DNA of 51,040 nt from assembly GCA_000564995.1 (NCBI GenBank), contig JDFH01000007.1:1-51040 (forward strand), written 5' to 3'. The notes below the pieces were generated by a model. It saw only the letters and a list, made by a program, of their open reading frames with translations, searched no databases and was not told the origin of the DNA. Source of the stretch: Atopobium sp. ICM42b (lineage in GTDB: Bacteria > Actinomycetota > Coriobacteriia > Coriobacteriales > Atopobiaceae). Shown here piece after piece: positions 43,559-51,040 of the stretch (its first letter is position 1; every line of letters begins with the position of its first letter). Made by a program: the position numbers and the translations under genes.

Positions 43559-45598
43559 ATGGCCGAAAGCTACGACATGAACAACCGCCCTCATTTTCCT
43601 AAGCGCGCTGTCATTACCGGTGGTATGCCCTACGGTAATAAGAATCTCCACTTTGGACACATTGCGGGCGTCTTTGTCCCAGCAGATTTCTTTGCTCGTT
43701 TCTTAAGAGATCGAATTGGCCAGAAAAACGTTTTGTTTATCTCGGGAACTGATTGCTATGGCTCTCCTATTGCAGAGGGCTATCGCAAAAAGGTTGAAGA
43801 AGAGGGCTACGAGGGTACCATCCTTGATTACGTTAATCATAATCACAACCTGCAGAAAAGCGCTCTTAACGCCTACAATATCTCGCTTGATTTCTACGGC
43901 GGTTCCGCGCTAGAACCCGCCGCAAAGATCCACGAAGAGATGGCTGACAGCATCATGCACCGCCTCTACGAGCGCGGTAAACTCTCCAAGCTCTCAACTA
44001 AACAGTTTTACGATACCGAGGCTCACACATTCCTTAATGGTCGCCAGGTCAATGGACGTTGCCCTATTAAGGGCTGCAAGTCAGAGAAGGCTTATGCAGA
44101 AGAATGCGACCTGGGTCATCAGTTCAACCCAGAGGAGCTCATTGCCCCTATTTCGCAGCTCACCGGCACCACGCCAGAGCTTCGTCCTGCACCAAGCTGG
44201 TACTTTGACCTGCCACAATACAAAGAGTTTCTAAACAACCTGGTAGAAAAGTGGAAGAACAACCCACAGATTCGCTCAGTTGTTACCTCTACCGTTCAAG
44301 AGACTCTGACCGAGCCTATTATCTACATTCAAAATTCCTACCGCCAAGACTTTGACGGCGTTGCCTCTTCCCTCCCAGCTCATAATGTCATTGAGCCAGA
44401 AGGTAACGCTTCTTCCTTCTCTGTTGTTTTTGAAAACTGGCAAGATAGAGATGAAGCTCGCGAGAAACTCAAAGAGGCTGGAATCCGCTTTAGAACAAGC
44501 AAGACGCTTTTGCCTTACCGTATGACGGGCAACATTTCTTGGGGCCTTAAGTCTCCAGACATTGAAGATCTCAAAGACCTTACCATCTGGGTTTGGACTG
44601 AGTCTCTCTGGGCTCCTATCACCTTTACACGCGCTGCTCTTTCTGAAGACGCTAGCAACGGTGGTTCTCGCTACTCTTCTGACGAGTGGCGCGATTGGTG
44701 GTGCAGTGACGATGCTGCTGTCTACCAGTTCATTGGTCAGGACAACATCTTCTTCTACTGCATTGTCCAGAACCCGCTGTGGGATGCACTTGATTGGGGT
44801 CTTATCACCGATACTCCCGTTGCTAACTACCACATTCTCTTCATGAACAAGAAGGCTTCCAGCTCTGGTGCTATCAAGCCTCCAATGGCTGAAGAGCTCC
44901 TTGAGTTCTACACTCCAGAGCAGCTTCGCGCTCACTGGCTCTCACTTGGCCTTGATCAGCGTGCCGTGTCCTTCTCGCCAAAGGCTTTTGACACCTCTGT
45001 ATCCAGGAAGGGCAAAGACGGCGAGCCAGATCTTCTGGTAAAGGATGACCCTCGCGTTGTTGATCCAGCGCTCAAGGAGTCAGCATTTCTCACTAACATC
45101 TTTAACCGCATGGCTCGTAGCTGCCTGTATGGTGCAGCCAATGCGTGTGGTGGTCACCTGCCCATCAGTGAGCCTCACCAGGAAGTTATCGATGCTGCTC
45201 AAGAGGTTCTGCTGAAGTACGAGCAGCTTGCATACGGCTTTGACGCACACTCTGCACTTGCCGCTGTTGATGAGTATGCTCGCGCAGAAAACAAGCGTTG
45301 GGGCGAGGCTTCCAAGGCCGCTCAGGGCAATGACGAGGCCTACGACCAGGCACTTGCTGATGCATTCTATGCGCTCAAGACCATCACACTGCTTATGCAC
45401 CCGGCTGTTCCGGAAGGCTGCGAGCGCATTGCAGATGCTCTCAACTTCCCACATGAGGAGTTCTTCTCTTGGGAGAACGCCTTTATGGGTCCAAAAGAGC
45501 TTGCGGCAAAACTTGGCCAGAGCGCAGAGGAGCACCAGCTTGAAGAGCTTCCTCCTCGCTTTGACTTCTTCAAAGCACATCCCAGCCAGAAGAATTAA
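43559..45598 (+). CDS. metG: Methionyl-tRNA synthetase
   Basis: A 679-residue class I synthetase. The HIGH-type site is HFGH in NLHFGHIAGV, and zinc-knuckle Cys residues are in CPIKGCKSEKAYAEECDLG. The KMSKS loop is changed to KKASSSG. The anticodon-binding helical domain (about 490-640) is present. There is no C-terminal OB domain of the E. coli/EMAP type. GAGG lies before the ATG. No T-box is visible in the 127-base upstream gap. Confidence 0.9.
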   Translation: MAESYDMNNRPHFPKRAVITGGMPYGNKNLHFGHIAGVFVPADFFARFLRDRIGQKNVLFISGTDCYGSPIAEGYRKKVEEEGYEGTILDYVNHNHNLQKSALNAYNISLDFYGGSALEPAAKIHEEMADSIMHRLYERGKLSKLSTKQFYDTEAHTFLNGRQVNGRCPIKGCKSEKAYAEECDLGHQFNPEELIAPISQLTGTTPELRPAPSWYFDLPQYKEFLNNLVEKWKNNPQIRSVVTSTVQETLTEPIIYIQNSYRQDFDGVASSLPAHNVIEPEGNASSFSVVFENWQDRDEAREKLKEAGIRFRTSKTLLPYRMTGNISWGLKSPDIEDLKDLTIWVWTESLWAPITFTRAALSEDASNGGSRYSSDEWRDWWCSDDAAVYQFIGQDNIFFYCIVQNPLWDALDWGLITDTPVANYHILFMNKKASSSGAIKPPMAEELLEFYTPEQLRAHWLSLGLDQRAVSFSPKAFDTSVSRKGKDGEPDLLVKDDPRVVDPALKESAFLTNIFNRMARSCLYGAANACGGHLPISEPHQEVIDAAQEVLLKYEQLAYGFDAHSALAAVDEYARAENKRWGEASKAAQGNDEAYDQALADAFYALKTITLLMHPAVPEGCERIADALNFPHEEFFSWENAFMGPKELAAKLGQSAEEHQLEELPPRFDFFKAHPSQKN

Positions 45599-45619
45599 AA
45601 CGCGCAGCTAGGAGCATAC

Positions 45620-46516
45620 GTGGTTGAGTTTCCGCCCGTCTACCGCCCAAAACCTTATAGCAAGCCAACAGCACACCTGAAGAGCCATCTTCAGGTGTTG
45701 CTTGATGACGGCGCAGAAATTGCAACGTTTGTCTACACTCCCCACACCTCTGCTGGCGAGAAACCCTGTGAAGACCTCGCTTCAACTGCGGCTTATTTGG
45801 CGTCTGTTCCCGATGATACGTTTGCAACTCCCATTGTTTTTCTCCACGGAAATGGAGAAGAGCACGGAATTTTTGGCACCATCATTGATGAAGTATGCAG
45901 CCGCGGTTACATCGCAATTGGTATTGATTCAAGAGATCAGGGTTTAAGCACCCGAGGAACTGCCGCCTTTACCTACGAGCAGATGGCAGAAGATGCGTAT
46001 GTTGTCCTGAGGCAGCTTGGTATTTCATCTGCACATATTGTGGGCTTTTCTGACGGAGCTATTCTTGGTCTTCTTCTGGCACGTGACTATCCAGACGTAG
46101 TTGCCTCCCTCGTATCTATCGGAGCAAATCTTGAGCCTGACACGTTAGGTGATATGACCTGGCTCTATGAAAGTATCAAGGGCAATAAACGTTGGGCAGC
46201 TCAAGGTTGGGAAGGTGCTGTTCTAGAAGATGGCTATCCCGTTCCCTCGCCTGCTGAGGCGGCTCGTATTGCAGAGCATTTGGAACTCATGGTAGATAAC
46301 CCTCATATTGACCCCGCGTCCCTTGAACACATCTCCGTTCCTGTTGTTGTCATGGCAGGAGAGTACGACGAGATTTATCCAGAGGAAACTCGCCGTATTG
46401 CTGAGGCAATTCCTACCGCTCGACTTCTCTTCATTCCAGGATGCCCTCACAATGTTCCCAAGGTGTCTCCTGGTGCGGTGGTGAGAAGAATTTTTGCAAA
46501 TTTTGCCTATCTTTAA
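45620..46516 (+). CDS. Alpha/beta hydrolase
   Basis: A 298-residue soluble esterase-like enzyme. HGNGEEHGIF forms the oxyanion region, GFSDGA the nucleophile Ser, GEYDEIYP the acid and CPHNVPKV the His. Substrate not readable. GTG start at 45620 with AGGAG five bases upstream, 21 bases after metG, so it is likely co-transcribed with it. No signal peptide. Confidence 0.88.
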   Translation: MVEFPPVYRPKPYSKPTAHLKSHLQVLLDDGAEIATFVYTPHTSAGEKPCEDLASTAAYLASVPDDTFATPIVFLHGNGEEHGIFGTIIDEVCSRGYIAIGIDSRDQGLSTRGTAAFTYEQMAEDAYVVLRQLGISSAHIVGFSDGAILGLLLARDYPDVVASLVSIGANLEPDTLGDMTWLYESIKGNKRWAAQGWEGAVLEDGYPVPSPAEAARIAEHLELMVDNPHIDPASLEHISVPVVVMAGEYDEIYPEETRRIAEAIPTARLLFIPGCPHNVPKVSPGAVVRRIFANFAYL

Positions 46517-46574
46517 GAACGGCACTGAAACTTTAAGTAATTTACCTGCTTTTATTTCAAGAAAATAAAACTTC

Positions 46575-46595
46575 GGTACTTAATTGTTAAGTACC
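46575..46595. promoter_or_regulatory. 21-bp inverted repeat, likely MarR operator
   Basis: Perfect 9-bp arms GGTACTTAA (46575-46583) and TTAAGTACC (46587-46595) are separated by three bases, just upstream of a -35-like box. Two partial copies, TTAAGTA-ATT-TACC starting near 46535 and TTGAGTA-AAA-TACC near 46613, lie on either side; the second overlaps the -10. This is the usual layout for an autoregulated MarR gene. Confidence 0.65.
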
Positions 46596-46623
46596 TTGCT
46601 ATCTCAGGATTTTTGAGTAAAAT
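46596..46623 (+). promoter_or_regulatory. Candidate promoter of marR-ABC operon
   Basis: TTGCTA (46596-46601) and TAAAAT (46618-46623) with 16 bases between. The large palindrome abuts the -35 and a partial copy covers the -10, so repression by the MarR protein is plausible. The RBS GGGAGG follows 25 bases after the -10. Confidence 0.5.
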
Positions 46624-46659
46624 ACCTAGCAAGAATTATTTCTGTTACGGGAGGTGCTC

Positions 46660-47124
46660 ATGCATCAAGCATCAACCTCACCTACTCAAGAGATGCACAT
46701 TATTCGCAATCTTGGCCATCTAGGTCATTATCTTTACATCACGCGCGGATGTCGTGGCGGTCAACAATTTATTTTGACTGCGCTCTATCGTGATGGAGAT
46801 ATGACCCAAAAAGATCTTCTCGCCAAGACAAAGAATACATCTGCATCTCTTTCAGAAATGGTGAGCAAACTTGAAGCAAAAGGTCTTGTTGAACGTACGC
46901 GCGTAGACAAAGATCGCAGACAAACACTTCTTTCTTTGACAAAAGAAGGTCGAAAACAAGCAAAAGAAGCTCAAGAGGCCATCGAGTCATTTGAAGCACA
47001 GGCTTTGTCGGTTCTTTCAGATGAAGAAAAAGTTACATTCTGCGCATATCTAGATCGTTTAGTTGAACATTGGGACACAATTAACAGAGATGAGAAAGGA
47101 GAAAAAGCATGTCAGAAGAAGTAA
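46660..47124 (+). CDS. MarR-family transcriptional regulator
   Basis: A 154-residue winged-helix regulator. The helix-turn-helix and wing run through MTQKDLLAKTKNTSASLS and LVERTRVDKDRRQTLLSLT, with the DxRxxxLxLT wing signature. Dimer helices are at both ends. ATG 46660 is chosen because GGGAGG is five bases upstream; a GTG two codons earlier lies in the binding site. It overlaps the first ABC gene by 16 bases, so it likely controls the exporter in response to a small ligand. Confidence 0.88.
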   Translation: MHQASTSPTQEMHIIRNLGHLGHYLYITRGCRGGQQFILTALYRDGDMTQKDLLAKTKNTSASLSEMVSKLEAKGLVERTRVDKDRRQTLLSLTKEGRKQAKEAQEAIESFEAQALSVLSDEEKVTFCAYLDRLVEHWDTINRDEKGEKACQKK

Positions 47125-49010
47125 CTTCAACTGAAGAACTTGAAAGCATGGTTGAAACATCTGAAGCAGATACTACCTTGGCTCCCTCTACCCTGACAGG
47201 TATTGTAGATGTCAGTAATCTTTCCATTAAAGAGATTGCTTTAGTGCTTTCAAAGAGTATCGGTGAATTCAAAAGAGACACTATCCTCACTCCTCTCTTT
47301 GTGTTAATTGAGACCATCTTAGAAATCCTCATTCCTTTTAGAACAGCCAATCTTGTTGATACGCTTCGTACGGGGGCAGAACTAAACGCTGTCATTCAGT
47401 CTGGCGCTGTTCTTGCTGCTATGGCAATGCTGTCGCTACTGTTTGGAACACTATCCGGTATTTCTGTTGCCAAAGCATCCACGGGCTTTGCACGCAATCT
47501 TCGTCGTGATATGTTCCGTAATATCCAAAATTTCTCGTTTACCACTATTGATGCATTCTCTTCGTCATCGTTAGTAACACGCCTTACTACGGATATTTCT
47601 AACGTACAAATGGCATTTATGATGCTCATCCGCATGGCCGTTCGTGCTCCATTTATGTTTATTGCAGCGTTTATTGCCGGCTTTATCATGGGCGGCTGGC
47701 TTGCCATTATTTTTGTTGCCGTCATGCCTCTTCTAGGAATTGGCCTCTACTTCATTATTTCTAGAGTCATTCCTATTTTTAAAAAGGTATTTAAGAGATA
47801 CGACGCACTCAATGAATCCGCTGAAGAAAACTTGGCTGGTATCCGCGTTGTTAAGTCATTTGTAAATGAAAACTTTGAGCGTCAGAAATTTGATAAAGCT
47901 TCAGAAGAGCTGCGCGAAGATTTTACAGCAGCCGAGAGGCTCATGGCTCTGAACTCTCCATTTATGAACTTCACTATTTACGTGCTGTTTGTCTTCATTC
48001 TGTACTTTGGCTCGTACCTGATTGTCTCTTCTCAAGGAACTGCATTTGGCGTTGGACAGCTTTCTTCGCTTATTACGTATGGCTTTATGATGCTTATGTC
48101 ACTCATGATGCTTTCCTTTGTCTTTGCCATGATCATCATTGCAGAAGAAGGTGCTCGCCGCATCTGTGAGGTACTTCTTGCAACTTCCACTATTAACAAC
48201 CCAGAAAATCCTCTGACCGAGGTTACAGACGGATCCATTGATTTTGAGAACGTTGGATTCTCCTATTCCGGTCCAGAGGGTCGAGAAGCCCTGTCTGGTG
48301 TAGATCTTCACATCAACTCTGGTGAGGTCATCGGTATCATCGGTGGTACCGGTTCTGCAAAGTCCACGCTGGTGCAGCTTATTCCTCGCTTATACGATGT
48401 AACCGCTGGTAGCGTTTCTGTTGGCGGACACAATGTCAAAGACTATGACATTGACACTCTTCGTGGTGCTGTTGCCATGGTTCTTCAGAAAAACGTTCTC
48501 TTTAGCGGTACCATCAAAGAGAATCTCCTGTGGGGTAACCCTGACGCTACCGATGAAGAGATTCTTGAGGCAGCTCGTCTTGCTCAGGCTGATAGCTTTG
48601 TTCAAACCTTCCCTGATAAATATGAGACTCATATCGAGCAGGGTGGCAACAACGTTTCTGGTGGTCAGAAGCAGCGACTCTGTATTGCGCGCGCACTGCT
48701 TAGACGTCCAAAAGTACTTATTCTTGATGACTCTACCAGTGCTGTTGATACAAAGACAGATTCTTTAATTCGCTCTGGTCTTAAAGATTTCTTGCCTGAT
48801 ACCACCAAGATCATCATTGCTCAGCGTACTTCCAGTATCGAAGAATCTGACAAGATTATTGTTCTGGATAACGGTCGCGTTAACGCAATTGGTACGCACG
48901 AAGAACTCCTGAAAGATAACCCAATCTACCGCGAAGTGTACTTCTCACAGAACAAGCAAAGTGTTGATGAAAATCAGTCTCAGGAAGGTGAGGTGACTTC
49001 TCATGAGTAG
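47109..49010 (+). CDS. ABC exporter half-transporter, degenerate-site subunit
   Basis: A 633-residue type IV exporter subunit: six membrane helices (about 70-370) and a nucleotide-binding domain (about 385-620). The Walker A reads GGTGSAKST (A for G), Walker B LILDDSTSA has Asp at the catalytic Glu position, and the H-loop is IAQRTSS (Gln for His). Its own signature, VSGGQKQRL, is normal. So its ATP site is the inactive one of a heterodimer, as in BmrCD or TM287/288. It starts inside marR and overlaps the next gene by eight bases (ATGAGTAG). Confidence 0.92.
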   Translation: MSEEVTSTEELESMVETSEADTTLAPSTLTGIVDVSNLSIKEIALVLSKSIGEFKRDTILTPLFVLIETILEILIPFRTANLVDTLRTGAELNAVIQSGAVLAAMAMLSLLFGTLSGISVAKASTGFARNLRRDMFRNIQNFSFTTIDAFSSSSLVTRLTTDISNVQMAFMMLIRMAVRAPFMFIAAFIAGFIMGGWLAIIFVAVMPLLGIGLYFIISRVIPIFKKVFKRYDALNESAEENLAGIRVVKSFVNENFERQKFDKASEELREDFTAAERLMALNSPFMNFTIYVLFVFILYFGSYLIVSSQGTAFGVGQLSSLITYGFMMLMSLMMLSFVFAMIIIAEEGARRICEVLLATSTINNPENPLTEVTDGSIDFENVGFSYSGPEGREALSGVDLHINSGEVIGIIGGTGSAKSTLVQLIPRLYDVTAGSVSVGGHNVKDYDIDTLRGAVAMVLQKNVLFSGTIKENLLWGNPDATDEEILEAARLAQADSFVQTFPDKYETHIEQGGNNVSGGQKQRLCIARALLRRPKVLILDDSTSAVDTKTDSLIRSGLKDFLPDTTKIIIAQRTSSIEESDKIIVLDNGRVNAIGTHEELLKDNPIYREVYFSQNKQSVDENQSQEGEVTSHE

Positions 49011-50919
49011 GGCAACAGAAACAAACAACACAAGACCAAAGCTTCCCGTGGGAAAAATTCTTACTCGAACCATTAAAATGCTCTGGGAGTTCTATCCTGT
49101 CCTTCTCCCTATAGCACTCCTTGGTGCTGTTATCCAAGCAATTATGCAGTCACTCCCAAGTGTCTTCTTGGAACGAATCCTCTCTATCATCTCTAACTTT
49201 ATTGATACTGGTGACTGGAGTTCTGCTGAAGGCTTAGTCTTCCAGAACGTAGCTCTTCTCGCCACCTTCTACGTCATTGGACTTCTTGCGAATATCATCT
49301 CTACCCAGGGTATGGCTATTGTCACCCAGGGAGCTCTGCAAAAATGGCGTTCAAAGATGTTCTCCCATATGCAGGACTTGCCTATTAGGTACTTTGATAC
49401 GCACCTCAATGGCGACATCATGAGCTATTACACCAATGATATTGACGCAATGCGCCAGATGATTGGCACCAGTCTTCCAAACCTCCTCTTTACCTCTGTG
49501 GTTATCATCGCAGTAGTATTCATCATGTTTTACTACAGCGCACTTATGGCCATGGTCGTTCTGTTTGGCTTCTCTTTGATGGGTCTTGCTACTAAAAACC
49601 TTGGCGGTAAGTCCGCAAAAAACTTTGTTAAGACTCAGAAAACTACCGCAGATGTTGAGGGTCACATTCAGGAAATGATGAATGGCGAGAAGATCGTTAA
49701 GGTCTTTAGTCATGAGGCAGAAACTATTGAATCATTTGACAAAATCAACGATGAGCTGATGGTTGTTGCAAGAAATGCAAATCTTTATGCCAACACGCTT
49801 ATGCCTATCCTCAACAATCTGGGCAACATTATGTACGTTGTAGTTGCTGTAGTTTCTGGTGTGTTTATTGCTCTGAACATTCAAAACGTTTCTTTGTCTG
49901 GACTGCCTTTCACCATTGCTGTAGCTGTCCCCTTCCTCAACATGACACGTCAGTTCTCCGCTCAGATCAACCAGATTTCTAGTCAGATTAACTCTGTTGT
50001 TATGGGTATCGCTGGTGCTAACCGAGTTTTTGAGCTACTTGATGAACCAGTAGAGACTGAAGAAGGTTACGTTACTTTAGTCAACGCAGAAACCATTGAC
50101 GGTAAAGTTCAGGAAGCTGAATACCGCACCGGTTACTGGGCTTGGAAGTATCCACACAGTGACGGCACGGTTACTTACACCCCTGTTAAGGGAGACGTTC
50201 GCCTCTTTGATGTTGACTTTGGCTACGAGCCTGGCCACACCGTGTTGCATGATATTTCTCTTTATGCAAAACCTGGTCAGAAGGTTGCCTTTGTTGGCGC
50301 AACAGGTGCTGGTAAAACAACCATTACTAACCTGCTCAACCGCTTCTATGACATTGAAGACGGCAAGATTCGCTATGACGGCATCAACATTAACAAGATT
50401 AGAAAGAGCGCTCTTCGTCGTGCTCTCGGTATTGTTCTGCAAGACGTCAATCTCTTTACAGGTACCGTCTTGGATAACATCCGCTACGGCCGTCTTGATG
50501 CTACTGATGAGGACTGCGTGAAGGCCGCAAAACTTGCTGGTGCCGATGACTTTATCAGACGTCTTCCAGAGGGTTACCACACTATGCTTAAGGACAACGG
50601 CAGCGCCCTCTCCCAAGGACAGCGCCAGCTCATCTCCATTGCCCGCGCTGCGGTTGCAGATCCACCCGTCATGATTCTGGACGAAGCTACCTCCAGCATT
50701 GACACACGTACTGAAGCAATTGTCCAGCGTGGTATGGACGCTCTGATGTACGACCGCACCACCTTTGTTATTGCTCACCGTCTTTCTACGGTTAGAAATG
50801 CAGATGTTATTGTCGTACTTGACCACGGTCGCATTATTGAGCGCGGTACACACGACGAACTTCTCGCCAAGCGAGGAACGTACTACCAGCTCTACACAGG
50901 AGCCTTTGAGCTTGAGTAA
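49003..50919 (+). CDS. ABC exporter half-transporter, catalytic subunit
   Basis: A 638-residue type IV exporter subunit. Membrane domain at about 15-330; NBD from about 400. Walker A GATGAGKTT, Walker B VMILDEATSS with catalytic Glu, and H-loop VIAHRLST are canonical, while its signature is LSQGQ (Q for G). Paired with the other subunit this gives one working and one degenerate ATP site. A linker segment, RTGYWAWKYPHSDGTVTY, precedes the NBD, a feature of one exporter subfamily. Likely a drug or peptide exporter; the substrate is unknown. Confidence 0.93.
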   Translation: MSRATETNNTRPKLPVGKILTRTIKMLWEFYPVLLPIALLGAVIQAIMQSLPSVFLERILSIISNFIDTGDWSSAEGLVFQNVALLATFYVIGLLANIISTQGMAIVTQGALQKWRSKMFSHMQDLPIRYFDTHLNGDIMSYYTNDIDAMRQMIGTSLPNLLFTSVVIIAVVFIMFYYSALMAMVVLFGFSLMGLATKNLGGKSAKNFVKTQKTTADVEGHIQEMMNGEKIVKVFSHEAETIESFDKINDELMVVARNANLYANTLMPILNNLGNIMYVVVAVVSGVFIALNIQNVSLSGLPFTIAVAVPFLNMTRQFSAQINQISSQINSVVMGIAGANRVFELLDEPVETEEGYVTLVNAETIDGKVQEAEYRTGYWAWKYPHSDGTVTYTPVKGDVRLFDVDFGYEPGHTVLHDISLYAKPGQKVAFVGATGAGKTTITNLLNRFYDIEDGKIRYDGININKIRKSALRRALGIVLQDVNLFTGTVLDNIRYGRLDATDEDCVKAAKLAGADDFIRRLPEGYHTMLKDNGSALSQGQRQLISIARAAVADPPVMILDEATSSIDTRTEAIVQRGMDALMYDRTTFVIAHRLSTVRNADVIVVLDHGRIIERGTHDELLAKRGTYYQLYTGAFELE

Positions 50920-50946
50920 CGTCTGACACGTAAAACGCCTTGTCAT

Positions 50947-50992
50947 CGAACTGCCTCCCATTTCTTATGTCCAAGAAATGGGAGGCAGTTCA
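50947..50992. repeat. 46-bp palindromic repeat, copy 2
   Basis: Perfect 19-bp arms (50948-50966 and 50973-50991) with a 6-base loop. 43 of 46 bases equal copy 1 at 43-88; the differences are two loop-side bases and one outer base. It lies 29 bases after the exporter stop and has no T-run on either strand. The final 48 bases of the window show nothing else. Confidence 0.85.
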
Positions 50993-51040
50993 TATGCGGG
51001 GGATTATGATTCTGCAGCGTGTTAGCGTCGGCTTTTAGGC

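Larger units (their letters stand above)
2349..50878. repeat. Dispersed GGCGAGAA word, 27 copies
   Basis: Hand-read start positions of GGCGAGAA on the plus strand: 2349, 9242, 10766, 15893, 17491, 18904, 21807, 25701, 29962, 34322, 37662, 40558, 45755, 49684. On the minus strand (TTCTCGCC left end): 6444, 8464, 10924, 16572, 22180, 27066, 29070, 30584, 42572, 44972, 46817, 49256, 50871. About 1.6 are expected by chance. 26 of 27 are followed by A or G. Only the copy at 16572 is outside a coding sequence. The function is unknown. Confidence 0.85.

Noticed and set aside
44276..44935. 219-residue minus-strand frame inside metG
   Set aside because: Antisense shadow of the synthetase catalytic domain with no binding site.
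50077..50961. 294-residue open frame on the minus strand across the exporter gene and the palindromic repeat
   Set aside because: Antisense to a conserved NBD; no family features; Val/Asn/Ser-rich shadow composition.

Overview
The window reads as chromosomal backbone of a Gram-positive, moderate-GC actinobacterium. Gene content and protein style (AddAB instead of RecBCD, FakA/Asp23, an HPr, LPxT-type surface protein, heterodimeric ABC exporters, gene order) fit Coriobacteriia, most likely an Atopobium/Lancefieldella/Olsenella relative; this assignment is an inference from recalled families, not a search. There are no tRNA or rRNA genes, CRISPR arrays, prophages or intact insertion sequences.

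Layout. 1-5.8 kb: a SPOUT RNA methyltransferase, a sortase-anchored surface protein, a divergent membrane-anchored L,D-transpeptidase, a small orphan membrane-anchored protein and a DUF454 protein. 5.9-21.3 kb: a long leftward housekeeping block whose order recalls the Bacillus rpmB-yloU-yloV-recG-plsX-acpP-rnc-smc-ftsY-ffh region: ffh, ftsY, smc, rnc, acpP, plsX, rpmF, yceD, a DivIVA/AtpF-like coiled-coil gene, coaD, rsmD, recG, fakA, asp23, with divergent rpmB. 21.5-35.1 kb: a HAD-thiamine pyrophosphokinase fusion, an FmdB-type zinc ribbon, then the leftward group addB-addA-priA-def-fmt-rsmB (rsmB carries an apparent frameshift near its 3' end). 35.2-43.4 kb: yaaA, an acyltransferase, a DUF2974 lipase-like protein, a holin-like membrane protein, ptsH, a tail-anchored coiled-coil protein, queA-queH and a CPBP protease. 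43.5-51 kb: metG, an alpha/beta hydrolase, and a MarR regulator followed by two overlapping ABC exporter half-genes that form one heterodimeric pump with one degenerate ATP site.

Functional links: lipid synthesis (plsX, acpP, fakA), protein targeting (ffh, ftsY), ribosome biogenesis and translation start (rpmF, rpmB, rsmD, rsmB, rnc, fmt, def, metG), DNA maintenance (smc, recG, priA, addAB) and queuosine (queA, queH).

The most unusual signal is not a gene. The word GGCGAGAA (either strand) occurs 27 times by hand count, where about 1.6 are expected for a random 8-mer. It is split evenly between strands and uses five of the six possible codon-frame/orientation settings. The shorter GCGAGAA occurs 52 times while the three heptamers that differ only in the first base occur 4-10 times each. 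This looks like a DNA-level dispersed signal similar to an uptake sequence. A second signal is a pair of near-identical 46-bp perfect-stem palindromes, one at each end of the window, each just downstream of a gene 3' end.
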